Assembly: GCA_963854835.1 (NCBI GenBank)
Contig: OY978527.1
Coordinates: 20,028,845 to 20,092,844 of the forward strand
Length of the DNA: 64,000 bases
Direction: 5' to 3'
Origin: Megamerina dolium
Taxonomy: Eukaryota; Arthropoda; Insecta; Diptera; Megamerinidae
Shown here piece by piece: positions 56,701 to 64,000 of the stretch. The notes beneath the pieces were generated by a model that saw only the letters and a program-made list of their open reading frames with translations, was not told the DNA's origin and searched no databases. Every line of letters starts with the position of its first letter. Within the stretch, counting starts at the first letter, position 1. The translations under genes were made by a program, and so were the position numbers.

Positions 56701-56706
56701 TTTAAT
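56701..56706 (-). promoter_or_regulatory. ATTAAA, likely PPIL2 polyadenylation signal
   Basis: The reverse complement of TTTAAT, 28 nt past the PPIL2 stop. It lies 13 nt after the MTRFR-like stop on the other strand, consistent with overlapping convergent 3' UTRs. Confidence 0.5.
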
Positions 56707-56719
56707 ACATATATTTTAG

Positions 56720-56725
56720 AATAAA
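56720..56725 (+). promoter_or_regulatory. AATAAA for the LYR/MTRFR transcript
   Basis: Canonical polyadenylation hexamer 32 nt after the MTRFR-like stop, the only one nearby. Cleavage 10-30 nt later would fall at or inside the end of the convergent PPIL2 coding sequence, so the two 3' ends overlap. Confidence 0.65.
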
Positions 56726-56734
56726 CGCAATTAA

Positions 56735-58451
56735 TTACCAACTAGAAAAATCACTTAATTCTCCTCTCATTATTTTCTTTCTTTTGGGCAAATGTTGGAC
56801 ATCAGAATTTTTTGTCGATGGTAGGTTTAAATATTTACCCACTCCTTGTCTATATACTTTAAGCGGGGCATTTAAACGCGTCGACGTATTTGTTGTTTCA
56901 GTATTATTTTTCGTGTTTTCCGGTTCAGCTCGTTCTTCAGCCAGTTCTTCTTCGACTTCTTGGAAAGGATCAACGAATACTTGTGCTGATTCTACAATAA
57001 TGTCTTCAATTGGTCTATCCTTATTGTCTACCTCTATTTTTTCCATTTGCATGATCGTATCTAGTCCCCCTACTAACTTGCCAAAAATTGTGTGTTTACC
57101 ATCCAAATTCTTGCAGGAACGATATGTTATGAAACTACAAGAGTCAGACAAATTATCTACGAACGTTCGCCTTCATATTACAATACATACAATTGTGAAC
57201 CGTTTGTGTTTGGTCCGGAATTTGCCATAGAGAGTACACCGCGTCCAGTATGTGAAAGATTCGGTTTCATTTCGTCTTCAAAAGGCGTTCCCCAAATTGA
57301 TGTTCCTCCTGTACCAGTACGAGTAGGATCGCCGCCTTGAATCTAAGAAAGGAGAATAGTATTGATAAAAACAATAAAACTTATTTTATAAAAAAACCTA
57401 CCAAGAAATTCCGGATGGACCTGTGAAATATTGTGCCATTATAATAACCATTTGTGCAATGTTTGATGAAGTTTTCACAAGCTCGGGGTACTGAATCACA
57501 ATACAATTCAAAATTCAGTGGTCCCAAATTCGTACTTAACCGAACATAACCTTTCTTTTTTATCCGTTCGTACTTTATAAAAATTTCATCTATAATAGCG
57601 GCTTCATGATTGCACACTGGTACCATGGCCGTAGAAGTGAAGCTAGCTGCTACAGCGCCTGTGGAATAATGTGCTGCATTGAATTTATCTGCAGTGCGCT
57701 TAGAAGTCTCGTGTACAACTTCCGCTGGTTGGTAATTCTTTTCCAGTTGCGCTAATATTTCCTTTGTCTCCATGTTCATTGTTCTTATACTACTTACAGG
57801 ATCTTTACGTTCCAATTCTTCCTCTTCCGTAAGTACACGTAAGTTTTTTCGAATATGATGAAAACGTGATATATCAAACTTCTCTAAATGTTGCGGATCT
57901 TGTATCACAATAATGTCATTGCGTTGAAATGGCGAATCATCTATTAGATCTTTCCAATTCTTGGTTCTGATATTCAATTGCTCGATTGCTTCCCAAGAAT
58001 ACACATTGCCAGTGGTTGCTAGCGCCACGATGTGTGAATTTTTCGTAAATACCTTGAATAGTGCCGGACAATGGTACTCTCCTTCCGCATTTTTGGAAAA
58101 GTTCAATTTAATTAGATTTCGTGCATCTTGCTGCTTTCCAGTGACTGGATTTATTTTAAATTTCTGTAGAAAGTTATGTATAGCCTCCAATTCGAAAACG
58201 TTTCCACTGGCATCGCAGTAAGGTACCTCAAACGGAATCAATGTAATAGTACAATGATTATAGGGCAGACGTTTGAATTTAATATGTTCATTTTCTGCAG
58301 ATTCCGCCTTTTTTCCTCCATACAATTCGGACCACTCCGTGTAAGTCAGATACCTTTATTGGAATTCAAATTTCAAGTTAATTTACTATAAACTATAAAA
58401 TTTGTGTAATTCTGCTTACATTTTATCTTTTTGATGCTGTCGCTTGCCCAT
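56735..58451 (-). CDS. PPIL2-type U-box cyclophilin (peptidyl-prolyl isomerase-like 2)
   Basis: The coding sequence is complement(join(56735..57134, 57191..57342, 57402..58353, 58420..58451)), 511 residues, all GT-AG introns in frame. The start [12 protein letters not shown] is nearly the same as human PPIL2. A U-box region (about residues 35-110: [46 protein letters not shown]) comes next, then a linker with [20 protein letters not shown]. The cyclophilin domain starts at about residue 278: [39 protein letters not shown] (catalytic Arg), [27 protein letters not shown] and [13 protein letters not shown]. The C-terminus [12 protein letters not shown] and DFSSW are also PPIL2 marks. Known role: a nuclear, spliceosome-associated protein with U-box E3 activity. 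Confidence 0.95.
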
Positions 58452-58644
58452 TTTTACACAAATTTGATTTGATATTTGATAATTTTACTAGTTTCTTTAT
58501 TGTTTTTAAATCAAGGAGTATTAAAGAACAGAATGAAAACATACAAATTCAATAGTTCAGCAATAGCACAGTAGTACTTAAATATCAGGTAAAGAAATTG
58601 GGAAATTATTTATACTGTTACGTATTTATTTTGTGAACGTTTAA

Positions 58645-59108
58645 TAGTGCAACTAGCCACGCACGTACCGCACGTACGTACCGCCCTTAAGTAAGAACAA
58701 AAATTTGTCAAAAGTTATGCCCGTAGCAGCGACGGAGAAATCGACTGTTCTTTCTTGTATACATACATAACAATGTTGCCATGTTTCACTGTGCGTGCAT
58801 GCTTTTATTCACACTTACCATTTTCATGACCAAATTTCATAATATAGATGTTAAAAACTAAAAAAAAAATTAATATACGTGAAGTATATTTTACTAAATA
58901 ACTAAACACGATGATAGTTTTGATTAATTAAACAAAAAGCTGACACGGGTTTACGTAAAAAATCAAATTGCTGTTGATTCTCTCCGCTACGGGCTACGGG
59001 AACGTCACCGTCATATGGTGGTGAGTTTTCGTTAACACGACATTCCTATAAGATAGGTCGTGTCAGCTGACAAGTTCTACGTTTTTATTTTCGTGGCTAG
59101 TTGCAGCA
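58645..59108 (+). mobile_element. MITE-A copy 6, inserted in the G1 solo LTR
   Basis: Starts TAGTGCAACTAGCCACGCAC and ends GTGGCTAGTTGCAGCA, 464 bp, with TAA at 58642-58644 and 59109-59111. Removing it restores the LTR order seen at 19756-19775 (AGAATTAAACGG). It lacks about 75 bp in its middle relative to copy 4. Confidence 0.9.
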
Positions 59109-59635
59109 TAATTCCCTTTGAATCAACCATGTTTGGTCACTGAATTCTGTCTATAATAATTGCAACACTTATTTTGTATAACTATATACAGCAGCAATTT
59201 ATTTAATCAACGCTATTTACAATCAACTATTTACAATAACACTTTAATGTACTTACAACTTTTGCCTCTGATACTGTATTAATATTTGCACAATCATTTT
59301 CGGAATTCAATTAATTTCATTTGTCAACAAATGGCTTTATTTATACTCTGTGGCAACACTCCAGAACCTTCCTTTATCGTAGTCGAGATTCTTCTTTTTC
59401 TTTCTCGTTGGTTTGTTCTGGTTATCGCCTATTTCTTTTTGTTGACATTCGTTTCAATGCTACCATTATTTGTTCCATTCACAATTAGTGATGAATAACC
59501 AATCATCGATACTCGTTACAATAACTTCCCAAGAACGGAACCAAAGACCGTTCAACTCAGCACATACGGAAAGGTTTATTTGTTTTTTGCCTAAAGGAGC
59601 AGCCTATACCGGCTACGCTGCTCCTCATTCTATTG

Positions 59636-60076
59636 ATGTGTGCCATAGTGGAACAAAATCCCGGTCCTACCTGGATTTGTCCCGTATGTAACAAATCAAT
59701 ACACCACAATGCCACCTCAGTGATTTGCAATGGTTGTGGCGAATGGACATACTTGAGGAACTGCTCAGGCCTGCGTCGGCACACTGAGTGGAGCACCGAA
59801 CATGTGAGTAGATGCTGTGACATCGAGATCCGGCCAGATCAGCGGCTGCCACGACCGATGAGGGGTCTACCGCCGTGCACTGGTGAACAGCCGCGAGATG
59901 GCTGGTTCTGTTGTGTTTGCGGAGGTGCAATTCATCGCAACGCTGTTTCTGTGCGATGTAATGGCTGCCAAGGCTGGTGTCATCTGCGGCCGTGCTCCAC
60001 TCCCACAACACATCGTGCCTGGAATGATTCATTCATCGGAGGCTGTTGTAGTCAAGCAACCGCCCCAACGATATAG
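59636..60076 (+). pseudogene. LINE ORF1: 2A-like motif and Cys-rich PHD-like fingers
   Basis: The frame is open from 59525. A hydrophobic run (ATLLLILLMCA) leads to IVEQNPGP at 59645-59668, then two Cys/His fingers: WICPVCNKSIHHNATSVICN through HVSRCC, and FCCVCGGAIHRNAVSVRCNG through CC. A third finger (CSVCSNPISRNCTSVRCN) is encoded at about 60148-60201 in the next frame. Such treble PHD-like fingers precede the endonuclease in several insect LINEs. A stop lies at 60074-60076. ORF1 and ORF2 were probably one or two longer frames before the deletion near 60205. Confidence 0.75.
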
Positions 60077-60174
60077 CAACCCATCATCAATCCACACCCC
60101 CAGCCACCGTGCACGATCAGACGGCGCGCTGACGTATGGACATGTTCAGTGTGTTCCAACCCCATTTCTAGGAA

Positions 60175-62908
60175 TTGCACGTCAGTTCGATGCAATTCTA
60201 CATTCCCCCGGTTAGCTGCTATCCTTTTCAATACCAAGCTTCCATTGCGCATTTGCTCCGCGGCGGCGATCGGCTTATCATGGGAGACTTCAATGCGCAC
60301 CACGAGTCGTGGTTTACATCACACAGCTGTGACTCACGCGGAACCCATTTGTGCTCCGAAATTGATGGTTCCGACTATGGCATACTGAATGAGAATGTTC
60401 CAACACGCATACAGGGCTCCAGCAGTACTGCTCCAGATGTCACCTTGGCGAGCACATCAATTCTTACTGGAACCCTCAGGAACACCGAAACGGCTCTAAG
60501 CTCGGACCATATACCTATTGTCATCACGCTGAATCGAGTGGAAGAGTTTTGCGAGTCAGAGAAGCGTACCTTCATAAACTTCAACAAAGCCAAATGGAAG
60601 AGCTTCACTAAATTTATCAACACCAAAATCTCCATGGAACCACCGCCCATCTGTGTACGCAAAGGAGAAAAGCGCCTTCGAAAAATTATTGTCAAAGCGG
60701 CCTCACGATTTATTCCTGCAGGAAGAATCCCCTTGATAAGACCATTTTTTCCCACTGCCGCTGCGCTCCTCGCAGATGAGCGCGACGAACTACGCACTTA
60801 CAACCCAGGGGACCCTAAAATTCAGCAGCTAAATGTGAAGATACGCAAGCTCACTACCGAACACCGTCAGAGAATATGGAGTGAACACCTGGACAACAGT
60901 AATTTCGGTTCGAGGAAGCTGTGGACCACGATCAAGGCCTTAGCCAACACCACTAAACGTAGTGGCTCCACGGCGATTGCCTTCAACGGCCCTCCACTGT
61001 ATGATGCCAAAAAATGCGCACAGAGTTTCTGCAAACATTTTGTTGAACACCTCGCTAAAAGATCAAAGGCTATTCGTGGTATTCGCAGGACTCTGAAACG
61101 CTTACAGGCTCTCGACGATGAGTGGGACGTTACATCCGGCGAGGTGGAGGCGGCTATAAAACGGGCGAAGACCTCCAAGGCACTTGGGCCTGACGGGATC
61201 TCCATGGTAATGCTAAAACACCTACCACAGTCTGCAATAGCTTACATGACATCGGTCTTCAACCTATGCATCAGGTCACACATTATACCTGAAGTCTGGA
61301 AAACGGGTAGAATAATACCCATTCAAAAGCCAGGGAAAGCTGCAGATATCGGCAGCTCATACAGACTGATATACCTGTTGTCACCAATAGCCAAGACTCT
61401 AGAGGCAACAATACTACCAGCTTTAATTGAACATCTCCCACTGGCACCACATCAGCATGGTTTCCGCAAATGCCACAGTACCACCACGGCGCTCCATCGT
61501 ATAATTTCGCAGATTAGCGATGGTCTCAACCAGCACCGACCCTGTCACCGCACGATTCTGGTGGCGCTTGACCTGGAGAAGGCCTTGGACACCGTTTGTC
61601 ATACCACCTTGACAGATTATATTGCGAGTTCGTCCCTCCAGAACACCCTAAAGCGATGGCTCGCCAACTACCTCAGTGGCAGAACGTCTTTTGTGGAGTT
61701 CCGGAATATGACGTCAAGGCTGACATCGGGTAATGACATAGACTCCATGTGCCGTGGTTTGAATGTTTACTTGGCTTCGCTGTCCGACTTCTTCCGCCGC
61801 CATAATCTTCGCCTGTCACCCACCAAGTCCTCTGCCACACTGTTCACCACCTGGACAAAAGAGGTACATGTGACGCTCCCCATCACCATCGGAGATACCG
61901 CTGTGCCCACGGTGTTACACCCTAAGATCTTAGGTGTGACCCTGGACAACATGTTTACTTTCGCTGCTCACGTGACGAACATCAAATCCAGACTGAGTAA
62001 GCGGAACAATGTGCTAAAGTCACTTGCTGGAAGTACTTGGGGCAAAGATAAAGAGACACTGCTGGCAACGTACAAGGCGATAGGCCGCCCGATTGCGAAT
62101 TATGCGGCTACAGTGTGGACTCCCCAACTTGCAGACACACACTGGTCCGGCCTGCAGTCATGCCAAAACGCAGCGATTAGGGTGATCACCGGCTGCCACC
62201 TTATGTCCAGCGAGGACCACCTTCATGCGGAAACATCGTTTCTTCCTGTGAAGTCTCACAACGCGCTGCTTGCCAAACAGTTCGTGCTTGCCAAACAGTT
62301 CGTGCTTGCCTGCCATGTTGCTGGGCATCCGAACAGGGACTTAATGTTGCGAGAACCGCCACCACGAAATCTACGCAGGAACGTGCAGTCGTACATTGGG
62401 GAACTGGCAGACGTCATTACAGACGACCCAGCAGACTATAGGTTGGCGTTGAGATCTGTCCACTGTCGAAATCGTGGAGGAGGCGACAAGTGTTCAGCAC
62501 AACATTGTGCTAGGAGGCCGTCCGCCGCCCATCTCGGTGAGGGAGCGGGAGCTGCCGCGGGCGACCAGAGCCACTCTCGCACAGCTCAGATCTGGCTGGT
62601 CACGCATGTTGGCGCATTATCGCGCACGCTTGGATCCTGAGGTTCCGGACATCTGCCCACACTGTAATATTGGTCCGCACACTGTAGAACACCTCTTCGC
62701 GTGTGCTGCGAATCCTACAGACCTGCGAGTTGAGGCACTATGGACGGCTCCACATGATGTTGCAAGCTTCCTGCATTTGCCGCTTCATGAGAGAGGGGAT
62801 GACGGCGGCACCGATGCCAGCGGCGTCACTGACATCAACAACAACACCGATGCCAACGCCAACACCGACCCCTACAACAACACCGTTGCCAATAATGGCA
62901 TTAGTTAA
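60175..62908 (+). pseudogene. LINE ORF2: endonuclease remnant, reverse transcriptase, C-terminal Cys/His domain
   Basis: Open for 821 codons to 62640, then it continues one frame over to 62908. The endonuclease starts midway (LIMGDFNAHHESWF, APDVTLAS, LSSDHIPI); its N-terminal half is missing. Reverse transcriptase: KALGPDGISMVMLKH, IPIQKPGKAADIGSSYRLIY, HQHGFRKCHSTTTALHRI, VALDLEKALDTV (usually DLSKAFDTV; the Asp is kept). Around 61726 the text goes from EFRNMTSRL to TSGNDIDSM, so the PQGGVLSP to YADD block is deleted in frame. The thumb region (LGVTLDNMFTFAAH) and YAATVWTPQL follow. The end (62474-62908) has RELPRATRATLAQLRSGWSR and ICPHCNIGPHTVEHLFACAA. An 18-bp duplication gives LAKQFVLAKQFVLA at 62267-62308. 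Confidence 0.86.
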
Positions 62909-63103
62909 CATTTCCGTATTCCTGCTGCTACAACAACAACAACAACAACTCGTTACAATACTTTTTCGCATAATGACAAAAGCATTGCATTGCATTTAAA
63001 GAGACAAAGGTTAGAACAATTCACGTGTGAGAAAAAAGTAATTAAAATAGCTGTGACTTTATCCGTGTTAGTGCCTGTTTACATTAGATTTCCCATGAAC
63101 GGT

Positions 63104-63935
63104 TGTTGCGAGCCAAAATATGAAATATGCACATGTGCATATTTTGCCACGCGACATATTTCCCGAAATTGGGAACTACATATTTGTCAATACACATACC
63201 AGCAGTGCTCGAAGTGGTGATATACACAATCCATACTAATATTACTTATAATTGTGAAATGTCAAAACATTGCGCCAACATTGCGCAGCTGGGTGTGAAA
63301 ATGCTGACAAAGCACTTTCCCACACAATTCGTAGTTCTGCACTTACGTAAGCATACCTGCGTAAGCATACATGATAACTAAAATCACGCGGTCTATCATG
63401 TGTGAGAATATCAAAATGTTGCTTTCTCAAGTAGAATCTACACACGTGGGGAGTGCATCGGTCGGGTATATAAACACATACAAACATACACACAAGTGGT
63501 GTGAGTATATTATTGTATGTTATATGTTGGTATGTGGGAAGATTGATATGCAGCTAGTGTTAGAAAAATGGCATATAAGCTGCCAGCTTACTGAAGGCAG
63601 TGGTTGTTCAGTTGTGAGTATTACACCGAAGTGTTAGCTTTAAGAAAAGTGTAAATACTGCGCTCCTTACGAGGCCCTCCAGTATGAGTGTAAAGTTTAA
63701 GTAAAAGTGTAAATACTGCAATCCTTACGAGGCCCTCCAGTATTAGTGTAAAAGTGAACAACACCAGCAATAAAGTAGAAACCGCAAGTATCAAATAAAA
63801 GTATAAATAAAATATAATTGTTTTATTTCAGCCAAGGAGTGTGTTAGACTCGAGGGATATTTAAGAGCTTAGGTCTAGGTGTTAATATTGTGAGCTAGGT
63901 ACTTAGTAAGTGTTGTGGAAAAATAGTACACAATA
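63104..63935 (+). mobile_element. solo LTR inserted in MITE-B
   Basis: Starts TGTTGCGAGCC and ends TAGTACACAAT(A), with (A)CGGT on both sides (63099-63103 and 63935-63939); removing it restores MITE-B. It has a TATA box (TATATAAA, 63467-63474), two 58-bp tandem units at 63645-63760, and AATAAA/AATAAAA motifs at about 63769-63810. No coding. This is a different LTR family from G1. A 4-5 bp duplication fits gypsy or BEL. Confidence 0.82.
63645..63760 (+). repeat. two 58-bp tandem repeats inside the solo LTR
   Basis: AAAAGTGTAAATACTG followed by CCTTACGAGGCCCTCCAGTA occurs at 63645-63702 and again at 63703-63760, with a few substitutions. They lie downstream of the TATA box, in the likely transcribed part of the LTR. 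Confidence 0.88.
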
Positions 63936-64000
63936 CGGTATATCCATGAACGATGTGATCACATTAGTGCAATTGCGCCGGTTTTATTTCAACTAAAATG

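Larger units (their letters stand above)
59524..62947 (+). mobile_element. jockey/I-superfamily LINE with PHD-like fingers, inserted in the G1 solo LTR
   Basis: Flanked by ACTCGTTACAATA at 59511-59523 and 62948-62960; 3424 bp, with a (CAA)n tail ending at 62947. GC content is higher than the flanks. The 5' region codes for a 2A-like motif and Cys-rich fingers; ORF2 codes for endonuclease, reverse transcriptase and a C-terminal Cys/His domain. Two internal deletions (near 60205 and 61726) make it non-autonomous. The group was judged by eye only. Confidence 0.85.
58616..62957 (-). repeat. gypsy G1 solo LTR, split by MITE-A and by a LINE
   Basis: The LTR pieces are 58616-58644, 59112-59523 and the last bases at 62948-62957. 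It starts and ends TGTTACG/CGTTACA and is flanked by the 4-bp duplication ATAC (58612-58615 and 62958-62961). On the minus strand it carries a TATAAATAAA promoter-like motif near 59340 and matches the 5' LTR of G1 at 19586-19784 (ATAAGTGTTGCAATTATT, GGTTGATTC). MITE-A copy 6 sits at 58645-59108 and a LINE at 59524-62947. Without the inserts it is about 440 bp. Confidence 0.88.
63071..64000. mobile_element. MITE-B copy 2, split by a solo LTR and running off the window
   Basis: Starts GTGCCTGTTTACATTAGATT after TTA (63068-63070) and continues past the inserted LTR as TATATCCATGAACGATGTGA (63940 onward). It matches the reverse complement of the right end of MITE-B copy 1 (54411-54500). The other end is outside the window. 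Confidence 0.88.

Noticed and set aside
59148..59520. A 373-bp LTR starting TGTC and ending TACA on the plus strand
   Set aside because: No target duplication fits. Comparison with 19586-19784 showed that the true LTR is longer, reversed, and split by MITE-A, with ATAC duplications.

Overview
The window is eukaryotic, AT-rich, intron-bearing and packed with transposons. It looks like a dipteran nuclear contig, probably a higher fly and possibly a tephritid fruit fly. That inference rests on a su(s)-like gene with fly-style polyglutamine and short GT-AG introns, and on the mix of mariner, rosa-type, Tc1, BEL, gypsy, LOA-, RTE- and jockey-like elements. Only four host genes can be supported. 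The rest is layered mobile DNA.

Host genes. (1) The 3' part of a suppressor-of-sable/ZC3H4 homologue (+, exons 1-811, 892-1064, 2192-2325, 9024-10769); its 6.7-kb last intron is filled with transposons. (2) A 65-aa LYR-type microprotein (+, 55960-56118 and 56174-56212). (3) A GGQ-containing mitochondrial release-factor-like protein (MTRFR/C12orf65 type, +, 56233-56688), starting 20 nt after gene 2 and probably on the same mRNA. (4) A U-box cyclophilin of the PPIL2 family (-, four exons, 58451-56735), convergent with gene 3, with 46 bp between the coding ends. A weak candidate exon lies at 49940-50231 (-).

Mobile layout. 2.3-9.0 kb (su(s) intron): short MITE, mariner, fold-back, rosa-type element, RTE remnant. 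11.6-13.3 kb: Tc1 element with IR/DR ends. 13.6-14.0 kb: tRNA-derived SINE. 14.4-19.6 kb: BEL/Pao element (-). 19.6-27.5 kb: gypsy element G1 (+) split by a LOA-like LINE (20380-25457) flanked by an 11-bp target duplication. 27503-34815: an apparently perfect 3658-bp head-to-tail duplication of an RTE remnant split by a jockey-like LINE plus the start of a hAT element. 34104-36226: the hAT copy with 8-bp target duplications. 37.4-46.9 kb: a second LOA-like LINE (-) split by gypsy G2 (+). 47.2-48.5 kb: another RTE remnant. 48.6-49.6 kb: second copy of the intron mariner family. 51.1-52.4 kb: 5'-truncated LINE. 53.4-55.8 kb: an array of MITE-A copies separated by TAA, with a three-level nest. 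58.6-63.0 kb: a G1 solo LTR cut by a MITE and by a LINE, with every target duplication readable. 63.07 kb to the end: a MITE-B copy cut by another solo LTR.

The host genes form two blocks. su(s) family proteins restrain aberrant and transposon-derived transcripts, and here the gene itself carries a transposon-filled intron. The 56-58 kb block holds a likely dicistronic pair of mitochondrial-type small proteins facing a spliceosomal cyclophilin. No CRISPR array, rRNA gene, functional tRNA gene or clearly intact transposase or polymerase was found. The best candidates for something undescribed are the LYR/MTRFR dicistronic unit, the TAA-linked MITE array and the degenerate 2A-like motif in the 59.5-63 kb LINE. 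All family names are recognised by eye from protein motifs, without database searches.
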